Shown: positions 7,663 to 19,166, counted from the first letter of the stretch. The stretch is DNA of 58,509 bases from Clostridia bacterium (GCA_017456985.1 JAFTIH010000009.1:1-58509), one strand, 5' to 3'. The notes: generated by a model not told the origin, from the letters alone. Numbers and translations are program-made.

Positions 7663-8823
7663 ATGATCATCACGTTTAACAAAGAAAATTTTCTTTCCAA
7701 GCTGATGCCCTCTATGGCAACGGTATCCACCAAAAGCACCATCGTATCCATCGAGGGTGTATTGATCGAAACGCAAGAGGGCGGCAGACTGCGTCTGACG
7801 ACTTACGATATGCTCAAAGGTGTGCGCACCTTCGTTGAGGACGTGCAGATCAAGCGCGAGGGACGCTATATCATCAATGCGACCCGTCTTTTGCAGATCT
7901 TAAAGGTTATGCCCGACGGCGGCGACGTGACGATCACGGTGGATGAAAACCTTTCTGTCACGGTAGGCAACGAAGACTCTTCTTTCTCGCTCTTTGCGAT
8001 GCACGGCAAGGACTTCCCCTCGCTTCCCGATCTTTCGGGCGATATGGGCTTTTCCTTACCCCAAGGCGTCTTTAAGAGAATGATCAGCAAGGTTCAGCAC
8101 TCGGTGGCAATTCAGGATAACCGTCCCGCGCTTTGCGGTGCGTATTTCTGTTTTGAAAACGATAATCTTGACGTGACCTCTTGCGACAGCTACACGCTTT
8201 CCAAGTGCCGCATCAACGTCCGCATCGATGACATCGGAAAATATAAGGTCTTCGAGAACGAGCCTTATTCGATGATCATTCCCGGTCACGCGCTGGGTGA
8301 GCTTTTGCGTATGCTCGACGACTCGGATGAGCCGCTTTCCATCTATATCGGCGTCAAGCATGCGATGTTCCACATCGGGGACATTATCTTCTTTACCCGT
8401 CTAATAGACAACGATTATATTGATTATACGCGTATTTTGCCCAAGGACCAGACCATCTTCCTTCGTGTCAACCGTCAGCGCCTGCTTGCAGGTCTTGAGC
8501 GCGCGATGCTGATCGCCGAAGAAAAGCACGCGGGAAGCGCCAGAAGCTACGTGAAGCTGATCGTCGGGGAGAACACCTTGAAGCTGACCTCGACCTCGGC
8601 GGGCGGTAAGGTTTCGGATGAGATGCCGTGTATCGTTTCGGGCGGAGAGCTGACGATCGGCTTTAATTGCCGTTTTCTCATTAACAGCGTGCGTGCCGCA
8701 GACAGCGAAGAAGTGATGATCACGATGAAGAACCCCACGAGCAGCATTACGATCGAGCCTGCGGAGAAGGATGAAGAAAAGGATTTCTTCTATCTGGTCC
8801 TGCCGCTCCGTATGAACGACTGA
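7663..8823 (+). CDS. dnaN: DNA polymerase III beta sliding clamp
   Basis: 386 residues, a normal length for three clamp domains. The N-terminal MIITFNKENFLSKL and the C-terminal end (FFYLVLPLRM.D) match the family; the usual MPMR-type C-terminal motif reads LPLRM here. It encircles DNA as a dimer and tethers polymerase and repair proteins. AGAAAGAAAGGGA lies before the ATG. It is followed by recF after 40 nt and is probably co-transcribed with recF and remB. Confidence 0.97.
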   Translation: MIITFNKENFLSKLMPSMATVSTKSTIVSIEGVLIETQEGGRLRLTTYDMLKGVRTFVEDVQIKREGRYIINATRLLQILKVMPDGGDVTITVDENLSVTVGNEDSSFSLFAMHGKDFPSLPDLSGDMGFSLPQGVFKRMISKVQHSVAIQDNRPALCGAYFCFENDNLDVTSCDSYTLSKCRINVRIDDIGKYKVFENEPYSMIIPGHALGELLRMLDDSDEPLSIYIGVKHAMFHIGDIIFFTRLIDNDYIDYTRILPKDQTIFLRVNRQRLLAGLERAMLIAEEKHAGSARSYVKLIVGENTLKLTSTSAGGKVSDEMPCIVSGGELTIGFNCRFLINSVRAADSEEVMITMKNPTSSITIEPAEKDEEKDFFYLVLPLRMND

Positions 8824-8863
8824 TTTTTTACGATAGATATGATAGAAAAGAAAGGGAAACGGT

Positions 8864-9985
8864 ATGAAAATAAGATCTCTTTCCCTTTCGGGCTTTCGCA
8901 ATATTAAAGAAGCGCACCTCACCTTCTCGCCAGACGTGACCTTTTTGCTCGGAGATAACGCTCACGGAAAGACCAACGTTTTGGAAGCAATTTATCTATT
9001 CGCCCGCGGAAAGAGCTTTCGCGGTGCGCGCGATGCGGAAATGACCTCCTTCGGGCAAGAGGGCTATTCCTTAACGCTTTCGTATGAAAAAGAGGACAGA
9101 CGTGAGGAGCTTTCGCTTGCCGTCAAGGGAAGAAGCAAAACGCGCAAAAGAAACGGCGTTCTTTTGGATCGGCAAAGCGAGCTTGTAGGCTCCTTCCGCG
9201 CGGTGCTTTTTTGTCCCGACCATTTACAAATGGTGAAGGGCTCGCCCTCGGAGCGGCGCCGCTTTATGGATATTGCGATCGCGCAGTGCTATCCCGTTTA
9301 TATTTCCCATTACAGCCGCTACGCGAAAAATCTCGAAGAGCGCAACGCCTTGCTCAAAGCGATGCAAAAGGGTGTTTTTTACGGCGAGGATATGCTTTTG
9401 GTTTACAGCGAAGCACTTGCCGACGCGGCGGCAGAGATCTACTTATACCGCAAAAAATATATCGCTCTTTTAAAAGAAGAAGCCGCGCGCGTGATGTGGG
9501 AGCTTTCCCACGGGCGTGAGGAGCTTTCTCTTTCCTACGAGGGAGATTTTGAAGGAGAGGAATATGAGGATAAAGAAGCGCTTCGCGCGGCTTATGGAAA
9601 ACTCTTTACGAAAAATACGGAAAGGGAAAGAGCGGCGGGAATGACGCTGTACGGCATCCACCGCGACGAATTAAAAATTTCTCTTTCGGGATTAAGCGCC
9701 AAGGATTATGCAAGCCAAGGACAGCAACGAAGCATCGTGCTTTCTTTAAAAATGGCGGAAGGAATGGTTTGCCGCGCCTTAACGGGAGAGAGTCCCGTTT
9801 ACCTCTTTGACGACGTGCTATCCGAGCTTGACGAGGGGAGAAGACGGTTTCTTCTTTCGGGAATGCAGGGCTGTCAGTTTATCGTCACGGGGTGTGACGA
9901 GAAGGTTCTCTCGGAAACGCCGGGCAAAGTCAAAATTATAAAAGTAAAAGAAGGAACCTTTACAGAGAGAGAAAATGAAGAGTAA
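8864..9985 (+). CDS. recF: DNA replication and repair protein RecF
   Basis: 373 residues. SMC-like ATPase: Walker A GDNAHGKTN (30-38), ABC signature region ASQGQQRS near 285, and Walker B VYLFDDVLSELD near 310. It loads RecA at single-strand gaps with RecO and RecR. The position after dnaN is the standard order. AAGAAAGGGAAACGGT gives the ribosome site. Confidence 0.96.
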   Translation: MKIRSLSLSGFRNIKEAHLTFSPDVTFLLGDNAHGKTNVLEAIYLFARGKSFRGARDAEMTSFGQEGYSLTLSYEKEDRREELSLAVKGRSKTRKRNGVLLDRQSELVGSFRAVLFCPDHLQMVKGSPSERRRFMDIAIAQCYPVYISHYSRYAKNLEERNALLKAMQKGVFYGEDMLLVYSEALADAAAEIYLYRKKYIALLKEEAARVMWELSHGREELSLSYEGDFEGEEYEDKEALRAAYGKLFTKNTERERAAGMTLYGIHRDELKISLSGLSAKDYASQGQQRSIVLSLKMAEGMVCRALTGESPVYLFDDVLSELDEGRRRFLLSGMQGCQFIVTGCDEKVLSETPGKVKIIKVKEGTFTERENEE

Positions 9986-10054
9986 AGATTTTCACCACGC
10001 GCGAAAATTCACTTTACTTTTTCACTCTTCACTATTTTCGATGAAGGAGAACAT

Positions 10055-10345
10055 ATGTATCTTTACCTCGGAAACGGCTTATATAAAAAGCGCGACGAGA
10101 TCATCGGCGTATTCGATATGGATAGCGCGACGATTTGTATAGGAACGCGGCGCTTTCTCTCCTCTGCCGAAAAAAACGGCACCCTAGAGGGGGACGGCGA
10201 GCTTCCCAAATCCTTTTTGCTCTACGGCAAAAAGAAAAAAGCAAAGGATAAAAAATCTTCCTTCGTGTATCTTTCCCGTTTGACCTCGGGCGTGCTTGTG
10301 GCGCGCACGGGCGCGATCAAGGGAATGACGGACGAGGAAGAATAA
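10055..10345 (+). CDS. remB: Extracellular matrix regulatory protein RemB (DUF370)
   Basis: 96 residues. MYLYLGNG at the start, the DMD...I turn and the T.GVLVART.AIKGM end are typical of the DUF370/RemB (YaaB) family, found between recF and gyrB in Firmicutes. In Bacillus, RemA/RemB act on biofilm matrix genes. The lysine-rich stretch near 70-80 could contact nucleic acid. AAGGAGAACAT precedes the ATG. The matrix-type camelysin gene at 55066 is a possible but untested target. Confidence 0.85.
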   Translation: MYLYLGNGLYKKRDEIIGVFDMDSATICIGTRRFLSSAEKNGTLEGDGELPKSFLLYGKKKKAKDKKSSFVYLSRLTSGVLVARTGAIKGMTDEEE

Positions 10346-10380
10346 CGATAAAATTGTAAAAGACATCATCCAAAGGATAA

Positions 10381-12311
<1,931 letters not shown>

Positions 12312-12325
12312 GGAGGGATAGAGCA

Positions 12326-14911
12326 ATGGTAGAACACGATAAGAACCAAAGTATAGAATATCCCGATCAAAAAATAGAAGACCGCAATATGGAAAAGGAA
12401 GTCCGTAAGAGCTTCCTTGAATACTCGATGAGCGTCATCACCAGCCGCGCGATCCCCGACGTGCGCGACGGTATGAAGCCGGGTCAGCGCCGCATTCTCT
12501 ACGCAATGTACGAGGACCACCTGACCTACGATAAGCCCTTCCGTAAGTCCGCGACCACGGTCGGTAACGTGCTGGGTCGTTACCATCCGCACGGTGACGC
12601 CGCCGTGTATCAGACGATGGTGCGTATGGCACAGTCCTTCTCGCTCCGCTATCCTCTGGTCGAGGGTCACGGTAACTTCGGTAACGTAGACGGTGACGGC
12701 GCCGCCGCTTACCGTTACACCGAGGCAAGAATGTCGAAAATGGCGGACTATATGCTCTCGGATATCGAGAAAAAGGTCGTTCCGATGACCCGCAACTTCG
12801 ACAACACGCGCGACGAGCCCACCGTGCTTCCCTCGCGCTTCCCCAACTTCCTCGTCAACGGCTCGGTGGGTATCGCCGTCGGTATGGCGACCAACATCCC
12901 GCCCCACAATCTCGGCGAGGTGATCGACGGCACCATCTACCGTATGGACCACCCCGCGTGTACGCTCGACGAGGTGATGGAATACATCACGGGTCCCGAT
13001 TTCCCCACGCACGGCTTAATCTACGGTACGCGCGGCATCCGCGAGGCGTATGCGACGGGTAAGGGAAGAGTGGCTGTCCGTGCGCGTGCGCGCATTGAGG
13101 AAGACAAGCACAGCATCATCATCACCGAGATCCCCTATATGGTGAACAAGTCGATGCTCGTGGCGTCCATCGCCGATATGCATAAGAATAAGAAGATCGA
13201 GGGCATCACCGCGCTTCGCGACGAGTCGGGCAGAGGCGGTATGCGCATCGTGATCGAGTACCGACGCGACGCAAACCCCGAGGTCATTCTCAACCAGCTG
13301 TATAAATACACCCAGCTGCAAGACACCTGCGCCATCAATATGCTTGCGCTCGTGCGCGGCGAGCCCCGCGTGCTTCCTCTGCTTTCGGTGCTTGACGAGT
13401 ACATCGACTTCCAGCGCGAGGTCATCACGAACCGCACGCAGTTTGAGCTCAACCGTGCGCTTGCCGAAATGCACATTTACGAGGGCTACAAGATCGCCAT
13501 TGACCATATCGACGAGGTGATCGAAACCATCAAGAAGAGCGAATCCATCCCCAACGCCAAGGAAAAGCTGTGCGAAAAGTACGGTCTTTCGGACGCCCAG
13601 GCACAGGCGATCGTGGAAATGACGCTGGGTAAGCTTTCGGGACTTGAGCGTCAAAAGATCGAGGAGCGCCTTGCAAAGCTCACCGCACTCGTAGAAAACC
13701 TCACCGCCATCCTTGCGGACGGCGCGAAGATCGACGATATTATCCGCGAGGAGCTGGGTGAGATCCGCCGCAAGTTTGCGGACGCGCGCCGCACCGAGAT
13801 CATTGAGGCGACGGACGATATCGACATTGAGGACCTGATTCCTCGCACCACCGCGGTGCTTACCGTCACCCACGCGGGCTATATGAAGCGCCAGAAGGCG
13901 TCCGATTACGCCGCACAAACGCGCGGCGGCGTGGGCAAGGCGGCGCTCTCGATGAAGAATGAGGACTACGTGGATCAGGTGATGGTAGTCGGAAGCCACG
14001 ACCTGCTTCTCATCTTCACCAACTTCGGCAAGGTCTATACCACCAAGGTCTATCGCATTCCCGAGGCGTCCCGCACTGCCAAGGGCACCAACGTTGCCAA
14101 CATCGTGACGATGGAAGAGGGCGAGCGTATGACCGCCTTCCTCACCGTCAAGGAGTTTGACCCCGATAAGTACCTGACGATGGTCACCAAGCGCGGTATC
14201 ATCAAGCGCACCGAGCTTTCCGCCTTCGAGTACCAGAGAAAGAAGGGTAAGCGCGCCATCACGCTTGACGAGGGCGACGAGCTTCTGTTCGTGCGCCTGA
14301 CGGACGGTCACAGCGACCTTCTGATCGCAACGCGCAACGCGCAGGCAGTCCGCTTTGAGGAAGAAAACGTCCGCGCAATGGGCAGAACGGCGCGCGGTGT
14401 CATCGGTATCCGTATGACCGAGGACGACGAGGTCGTGGGTCTGGTTCCCGTTACCGACGATAAGACGCTTCTCACCGTCACCGAAAACGGTCTTGGCAAG
14501 CGCTCGCCCTTCGAGGACTTCCGCCAGATGAAGAACCGCGGCGGCTTGGGCGTTGCCTGCCATAAGCGCACCGATAAGACGGGCAAGCTCGCTTCCGTGG
14601 CGGCAGTTTCCGAGGACGACGATATTCTGCTGATCACCAACGAGGGTACGATGATCCGTACCGCCGTTGCTTCCATTCCCGTACACTCCCGCGCGACGGG
14701 CGGTGTTATCGTGATGCGTCTGGGCGAGGACGCGAAGATTGTGACCTTTGCCCGCGTGGAAAAGGAAGAGGAGCTTGCCGCCGTCGCCGAGGAAAACGCC
14801 AAGAGCGACGAAACGGACGCGGATCTTCCCACCGTTTCTGCCGATCCTGACGCGCGCGAGGACGAGAGTGCTGACGCCACCGACGGCACCGACGCAACGG
14901 ACGGCGAATGA
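12326..14911 (+). CDS. gyrA: DNA gyrase subunit A
   Basis: 861 residues, starting 14 nt after gyrB with GGAGGGATAGAGCA as ribosome site. Catalytic Tyr131 lies in AYRYTEAR. The quinolone-determining region reads GDAAVYQ (90-96): Ala92 stands at the E. coli Ser83 position and Gln96 at Asp87. A GyrA box (QTRGGVG, about 535) identifies gyrase rather than topoisomerase IV and fits the six-bladed C-terminal DNA-wrapping domain. An Asp/Glu/Thr-rich tail of about 40 residues ends the protein. With GyrB it introduces negative supercoils. The next gene overlaps the stop codon (ATGA). Confidence 0.97.
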   Translation: MVEHDKNQSIEYPDQKIEDRNMEKEVRKSFLEYSMSVITSRAIPDVRDGMKPGQRRILYAMYEDHLTYDKPFRKSATTVGNVLGRYHPHGDAAVYQTMVRMAQSFSLRYPLVEGHGNFGNVDGDGAAAYRYTEARMSKMADYMLSDIEKKVVPMTRNFDNTRDEPTVLPSRFPNFLVNGSVGIAVGMATNIPPHNLGEVIDGTIYRMDHPACTLDEVMEYITGPDFPTHGLIYGTRGIREAYATGKGRVAVRARARIEEDKHSIIITEIPYMVNKSMLVASIADMHKNKKIEGITALRDESGRGGMRIVIEYRRDANPEVILNQLYKYTQLQDTCAINMLALVRGEPRVLPLLSVLDEYIDFQREVITNRTQFELNRALAEMHIYEGYKIAIDHIDEVIETIKKSESIPNAKEKLCEKYGLSDAQAQAIVEMTLGKLSGLERQKIEERLAKLTALVENLTAILADGAKIDDIIREELGEIRRKFADARRTEIIEATDDIDIEDLIPRTTAVLTVTHAGYMKRQKASDYAAQTRGGVGKAALSMKNEDYVDQVMVVGSHDLLLIFTNFGKVYTTKVYRIPEASRTAKGTNVANIVTMEEGERMTAFLTVKEFDPDKYLTMVTKRGIIKRTELSAFEYQRKKGKRAITLDEGDELLFVRLTDGHSDLLIATRNAQAVRFEEENVRAMGRTARGVIGIRMTEDDEVVGLVPVTDDKTLLTVTENGLGKRSPFEDFRQMKNRGGLGVACHKRTDKTGKLASVAAVSEDDDILLITNEGTMIRTAVASIPVHSRATGGVIVMRLGEDAKIVTFARVEKEEELAAVAEENAKSDETDADLPTVSADPDAREDESADATDGTDATDGE

Positions 14912-15543
14912 GCGGAACAATGAAGACGAAGCTTTGTAAAATAACCGCATTTTTGCTAACTTTACTTGTCATTTTCGGGGTTTTTGCGGGTTGCGCACGG
15001 GAAACGGACGAGGAGCTGCTCTGTACGGCACAGACCCTTCTTGACAAAAGCGCACCCATAAACGCCCTGCTCTTCGGCTCGGGCTTTACCCCCAAGGAGG
15101 ACGGTTACACCTCGGGTGCCTACACCGAAGCGGACGAAGCGTCGCTTGCCGCGTACGGCATTTCGACCGTCGCCGAGCTGCGCGAGCGGGTCGCCGAGAT
15201 CTATTCCGCCTTCACCTGCGACTACATCGACACCGTCGTTCTTGCGCCCGTGCGCGACGGCGGCTCGGTGATCTCCTATCGCCGCTACTACGACGGTGTG
15301 GAGGGGGACCGTGCGGTCTTGATGGTATACCGCGACTTTGACGTCATCGCCGCTGACCGTGTCAGCTACGGCAATTTGCGCATCGTGTCCCACAGCCGCG
15401 CGCGCGCCGAGATCCTTGCGGATATCACGGTTTACGACGGGGATAGTGCCACCGTGCAAAAGGACGTCGCCTTCCTGCTTCGCTACGAGGAGGGCTGGCG
15501 GCTGGATACGGTGACCTATGCCGCCGCACCCAAGAAGCCTTAA
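14908..15543 (+). CDS. Small lipoprotein of unknown function
   Basis: 211 residues starting at an ATG that overlaps the gyrA stop; an alternative ATG is at 14920. Hydrophobic signal ending VFAGC, so lipidated Cys. The mature part has two segments rich in Asp/Arg/Tyr and resembles the compact lipoproteins often seen in clostridial genomes, but I recognise no family. It would be translated with gyrA by coupling. Role unknown. Confidence 0.7.
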   Translation: MSGTMKTKLCKITAFLLTLLVIFGVFAGCARETDEELLCTAQTLLDKSAPINALLFGSGFTPKEDGYTSGAYTEADEASLAAYGISTVAELRERVAEIYSAFTCDYIDTVVLAPVRDGGSVISYRRYYDGVEGDRAVLMVYRDFDVIAADRVSYGNLRIVSHSRARAEILADITVYDGDSATVQKDVAFLLRYEEGWRLDTVTYAAAPKKP

Positions 15544-15631
15544 AAAGCCGAAAAAAGCAAAGAGTTCTTTACATTTCAAGAGATTTATAAACGAAAAATA
15601 CAACGACAAAAACGGAAAGGAACGAAAAACT

Positions 15632-16105
15632 ATGTCTTTTCAGTCCAAAATGATCAAGCTCCGCAAGCAGAAGGGTCTGACCCAGGACACCTTCGCCGAG
15701 ACCATCGGCGTTTCCCGTCAGGCAGTCTATAAGTGGGAGAGTGCCGCCTCTTATCCCGAGGTGGACAAGCTCCTTAAGATCGCGCGTCTGTTCGGCGTGA
15801 CGGTTGACGATATGCTGAACGACGAGATGGACGTTGACCGCGAGGGCAAGATGCGCCCCGTCGAGGAGGTTCGCGCCGAGGAAGAGGAGCTTGCCCGTAA
15901 GAAGGAGGAGCGCCGTCGCCGCCGTGCCGAGAACAAGGCGCGCCGCGAGGCAGAGGCTGCCGCACAGGCAGAAGAGGGCGAGGCACCCCAAGAGGAGCCC
16001 GTCGCAGAGGAAGTCCCCCAAGAGGAGCCCGTCAAGGAAGAGGCGGCACCCGCCGCTCCCGAAAAGAAGGGCGGCTTCTTCGGCTTTTTCCGCCGCAAAA
16101 AGTAA
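15632..16105 (+). CDS. XRE-family regulator with charged linker and FFGFF-RRKK tail
   Basis: 157 residues; start chosen at the ATG after GGAAAGGAACG. Residues 4-60 are a typical XRE helix-turn-helix (LRKQKGLTQDTFAE, VSRQAVYKWE). Residues 70-140 are an alternating Arg/Glu/Lys and Ala/Glu/Pro region, probably helical. The end is GGFFGFFRRKK, an aromatic patch followed by four basic residues, which could bind membrane lipids. The target is unknown; it precedes RNase J and follows the gyrA lipoprotein. Confidence 0.85.
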   Translation: MSFQSKMIKLRKQKGLTQDTFAETIGVSRQAVYKWESAASYPEVDKLLKIARLFGVTVDDMLNDEMDVDREGKMRPVEEVRAEEEELARKKEERRRRRAENKARREAEAAAQAEEGEAPQEEPVAEEVPQEEPVKEEAAPAAPEKKGGFFGFFRRKK

Positions 16106-16140
16106 AAAAGCAACTTTTTTGCGCCGCAGTGCATAAAACG

Positions 16141-16461
16141 GCGGCGCCGTGTTTAATATGGTGATATAGCGGTCTTGCGCGGGAAGGGCGTTTGCGCTTC
16201 TCGGCTGCGACTGCTTATTCGGTGCGGACTTTTCGTCCCGCACCGAGAGAAAAACGCGACCCGAGTGGTTCCGACGGAGCGAGCGGGCTGAAGGTGATAC
16301 AGCTTGGGCGCGCGTTTTTCTCATTTGGTACCCGAAGGGTGCGTCCCTCGGGCGCGGCGACTGCCGCCTACATCAGCAAGAAGCGCGACCCTCATTTTTG
16401 GCAAAAGCCTTGCCGTGAGGGCTTTTTCGCCGTGCTTGCAAAAGAAAAAGAAAGGAATTTT
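16141..16461 (+). ncRNA. Structured leader with terminator upstream of RNase J (candidate attenuator)
   Basis: There is no convincing gene in 356 bp. Folding by eye gives a hairpin GAAG.GCG/CGCTTC near 16192 and a strong stem CGGTGCGG/CCGCACCG (16220-16245). A 12-bp closing stem GAGAAAAACGCG (16247-16258) with CGCGTTTTTCTC (16311-16322) encloses smaller stems, including GCTG/CAGC. An intrinsic terminator follows: CCCTCA..GGCAA / TTGCC..TGAGGG plus CTTTTT (16389-16428), 34 nt before the RNase J start. This layout fits an attenuator or riboswitch, or a separate small RNA. It matches none of the riboswitch consensus sequences I know. Confidence 0.45.
16389..16428 (+). terminator. Intrinsic terminator inside the rnj leader
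   Basis: Outer arms CCCTCA/TGAGGG and inner arms GGCAA/TTGCC, then CTTTTTC. Confidence 0.7.
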
Positions 16462-18645
16462 ATGACCGAAAAAGAACTTGATCGCATTCTCGCCTCTGTT
16501 TTGGGCAAGGCGCCCGAGGTAGAGAGTGCAGAAGCCGAAACGGCTTCGCCCAAAAAGAGAAAAAAGCAAAAGAGCGCACCCAAGGAGAGCGCACCCAAGG
16601 AGAGCGCACCCAAGGAGAGTGCGGCGCCCGAAAAAAAGAAGGCGCCCGTGCATCAGCGCAAGAAAAAGAGCGCTCCCGTGCCCGCGCGCGAGGAAAAAAC
16701 GGACGCCCCTGTCGCAAAGGGACAAGGTAAGGGCAAAAAGAGCACCCCCGCGGCGCAAGCCGCTCCCTCTGCCGAGGGCAAGGGAAAGAAGGGAACGCGC
16801 ACCGAGAGCGCGCGTCCCGCGCCCCAAAAGAAGGGCGCTGCGAAGGGTGACAACAAAAAGCAGGGGGGCAAGAGCGCACAAAGCGCAAAGGAAAAGAGTG
16901 CGCTCCGCTACGCCGTCCCCGCCCAAACGGTGTCCGCCGCCGCAAAAAGCAAGAAGCTTGCCGAGGGCAAAGGGAAGGGCAAGGGGCTGCTGCGCGTCAT
17001 TCCGCTTGGCGGACTTGGCGAGGTGGGTAAGAATATGACCCTGCTCGAAACGGCGCGCGACATCATTATCGTGGACTGCGGTATGGGCTTTCCCGACGAG
17101 GATATGCCGGGCGTTGACCTCGTGATCCCCGATTTTTCCTATCTTGAGCGCAACCGCGACCGCGTGCGCGGCGTGTACCTCACCCACGGACACGAGGACC
17201 ACATCGGCAGCGTTCCCTACCTGCTGCGCCACTTGAACGTACCCGTTTACGGCACGGCGCTTTCGCTTGGCATCCTTGAAAAGAAATTAGAAGAATTCCG
17301 TTACGAGGAAAAGCCGAAGCTCTTCATCGTGAACGCGGGCGACACCGTCCGCGCGGGTGAGGACTTTTTCGTGGAGTTTATCCACGTCAACCACTCCATC
17401 GCCGACTCCTGCGCGCTTGCCATCGACACGCCCGCAGGCAAGGTGGTCCATTCGGGCGACTTCAAGCTTGACGTTTCCCCCATCGGCGGAGAGATGATGG
17501 ACCTCGTGCGCCTTGGGGAATTGGGACGCGAGGGCGTCCGACTCCTGCTTTGCGAATCGACCAACGCCGAGCGCGCGGGCTTCACGCCCTCCGAGCGGAG
17601 CGTCGGACAGTCGCTCGAGCAGATCTTCCTCGCACACAAGGATAAGCGCCTCGTGATCGCCACCTTCTCCTCTAACGTCCATCGCGTTCAGCAGATCATC
17701 GACGTCAGCGTCCGCCACGGCAGGCGCGTTGCCATCCTTGGCAGAAGTATGGTGAACGTCATCGGTGCGGCGAAGGAGCTTGGCTATATGGACATCCCCG
17801 ACGGCACGCTGATCGACGTGTCCGAGATCGCGCGCTTCCGCCCGGGCGAGCTTACGCTCGTGACGACGGGCAGCCAGGGCGAGCCGATGAGTGCGCTCTC
17901 GCGTATGGCGATGGGCGACCACGACCGCGTCAAGCTCACGGCGAGCGACCTCGTGGTGATTTCGGCGTCCGCTATCCCGGGCAACGAAAAGCTGGTCAGC
18001 AAGATCGTCAACGCCCTTGTGAAGAACGGCATCGGCGTCATCAACGATAACAATATGCACGTTCACGTATCGGGACACGCGTGCGCCGAGGAGATCAAGA
18101 TGCTCCACGCGCTCCTTCGCCCCGAGTATCTGATGCCCATCCACGGCGAGGCGCGCCACCTTTACGCGCACAAAAAGCTTGCCGAGTATATGGGAATGCC
18201 CGCAAATCACGTCTTCGTCACCACCGAGCTTGGCAGAGTGCTGGAGCTCAAGGGTGAGAGCGTCCGCTTTGCGGAGCTTGCCACGGCGGGAGCCGTGCTC
18301 GTGGACGGTGCGGGAGTGGGCGACGTCGGCAGCGTGGTCCTGCGCGAGCGCAAGCAGCTTGCCGAGGACGGTTTAGTCGTGGTCGCCGTCACGGTGGACC
18401 GCCTGACGGGTGCGCTCGTCGCGCCCCCCGACATCCTCTCCTCGGGCTTCGTTTACGTCAAGGACTCGCGCGAGCTGATCGAGGAAGCCAACGAAACGGT
18501 TGCCCGCGCCGTCGAAAAGGCGCTCGGCAGATCCCGCATCGACACCCGCGAGATCAAGTCCCGCGTGGCGGATGAGCTTTCGCGACTGTTTTTCCGTCGG
18601 ACGAAGAGGAGACCGATGGTGCTGGTAGTGATCACCGAACTATAA
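16462..18645 (+). CDS. rnj: Ribonuclease J with a 175-residue basic N-terminal extension
   Basis: 727 residues against about 555 for the family. Start chosen at the ATG after AAAGAAAGGA. Residues 1-175 are low-complexity Lys/Ala/Pro/Ser/Glu, including a tandem SAPKE repeat near 35-52 encoded by a 15-bp DNA repeat. From 176 (LLRVIPLGGLGEVGKNM) it is a normal metallo-beta-lactamase/beta-CASP nuclease: zinc motif HGHEDH (His242, His244, Asp246, His247), HSGDFKLD, and the C-terminal dimerisation domain. RNase J is a 5'-3' exo- and endoribonuclease for mRNA and rRNA maturation. The extension may bind RNA or partners. Confidence 0.95.
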   Translation: MTEKELDRILASVLGKAPEVESAEAETASPKKRKKQKSAPKESAPKESAPKESAAPEKKKAPVHQRKKKSAPVPAREEKTDAPVAKGQGKGKKSTPAAQAAPSAEGKGKKGTRTESARPAPQKKGAAKGDNKKQGGKSAQSAKEKSALRYAVPAQTVSAAAKSKKLAEGKGKGKGLLRVIPLGGLGEVGKNMTLLETARDIIIVDCGMGFPDEDMPGVDLVIPDFSYLERNRDRVRGVYLTHGHEDHIGSVPYLLRHLNVPVYGTALSLGILEKKLEEFRYEEKPKLFIVNAGDTVRAGEDFFVEFIHVNHSIADSCALAIDTPAGKVVHSGDFKLDVSPIGGEMMDLVRLGELGREGVRLLLCESTNAERAGFTPSERSVGQSLEQIFLAHKDKRLVIATFSSNVHRVQQIIDVSVRHGRRVAILGRSMVNVIGAAKELGYMDIPDGTLIDVSEIARFRPGELTLVTTGSQGEPMSALSRMAMGDHDRVKLTASDLVVISASAIPGNEKLVSKIVNALVKNGIGVINDNNMHVHVSGHACAEEIKMLHALLRPEYLMPIHGEARHLYAHKKLAEYMGMPANHVFVTTELGRVLELKGESVRFAELATAGAVLVDGAGVGDVGSVVLRERKQLAEDGLVVVAVTVDRLTGALVAPPDILSSGFVYVKDSRELIEEANETVARAVEKALGRSRIDTREIKSRVADELSRLFFRRTKRRPMVLVVITEL

Positions 18646-18681
18646 TTTCGGGACATAAATTCCGCAGGGCGTCGTTGTCGC

Positions 18682-18740
18682 TCGACTCGGAAGGCTCGAC
18701 GTAGGGAACTACGCCGTCGCCTTCCTCGCTCCCTTACGCC
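18682..18740. repeat. 59-bp direct repeat, copy 1
   Basis: Begins TCGACTCGG and contains CTCGACGTAGGGAACTACG and GTCGCCTTCCTCGCTC. The second copy is at 18813-18870 (about 85% identical). Each contains a small hairpin around GTAGGGAACTAC. The 18646-18962 spacer holds nothing else apart from the terminator. Confidence 0.8.
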
Positions 18741-18812
18741 TAGCTCTGCGAAATTTCTGTTTCCGAAATTACTAAAAACGGAGCGATAGATTTTTAATTG
18801 CGTGTTAAAGCA

Positions 18813-18870
18813 TCGACTCGGGCGGCTCGACGTAGGGAACTGCGCCGTCGCCTTCCTCGCTCGCTTTGCC
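18813..18870. repeat. 59-bp direct repeat, copy 2
   Basis: Partner of 18682-18740, 131 bp downstream; the variation is concentrated in the hairpin arm (CTACG to CTGCG) and the 3' end. Confidence 0.8.
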
Positions 18871-18931
18871 TCGTCTTTCAAAATTTCCGCTCCCCAAAAT
18901 TGCAAAAGACGGGACTAGTATTTTAGAAAAC

Positions 18932-18961
18932 AAAAAGCCTTTCCGCGAGGAAAGGCTTTTT
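18932..18961. terminator. Bidirectional terminator, copy 1 of a pair
   Basis: AAAAAGCCTTTCC, loop GCGA, GGAAAGGCTTTTT. The same stem core recurs at 19731-19760, so the two bracket the XRE/SLOG-like gene pair. Confidence 0.85.
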
Positions 18962-18962
18962 G

Positions 18963-19166
18963 TTATTTTTTATAATACTCTACAAAAAGATCATTTGGCG
19001 TACATTCTAAAATGTCGCAGATCGCTTTGAGGTTTTCAAACTTGATAGCGGAGGTTTCGTTCTCTACGATCCTTTTGAAATTTTGATAGCTTAATCCCAG
19101 CTGAATATAAAGCCAATAACGCGTTTTTCCCTTTTCCTTTAAAATCTCATCGATCCGAAAATGCAT
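18963..19166 (-). CDS. Small XRE-family repressor (pair 1)
   Basis: 67 residues from the ATG at 19166, with GGAGG 7 nt upstream. It is almost only a helix-turn-helix domain (IDEILKEKGKTRYWLYIQLGLSYQNFKRIVE, Cro/CI type). It is divergent from the SLOG-like gene at 19285. The 118-bp gap holds two palindromes built from the half-site TAATGT, one over the -10 box of the partner gene, which fits a local repressor of both genes. Confidence 0.85.
   Translation of the reverse strand: MHFRIDEILKEKGKTRYWLYIQLGLSYQNFKRIVENETSAIKFENLKAICDILECTPNDLFVEYYKK

Noticed and set aside
13016..14950. Long minus-strand open frames opposite gyrA
   Set aside because: Antisense shadow caused by high-GC codon bias; no ribosome site, Arg/His-rich composition, and gyrA is certain.
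16192..16461. N-terminal extension of RNase J upstream of 16462
   Set aside because: The frame is open by chance through strong stems and a terminator; AAAGAAAGGA marks the ATG at 16462.
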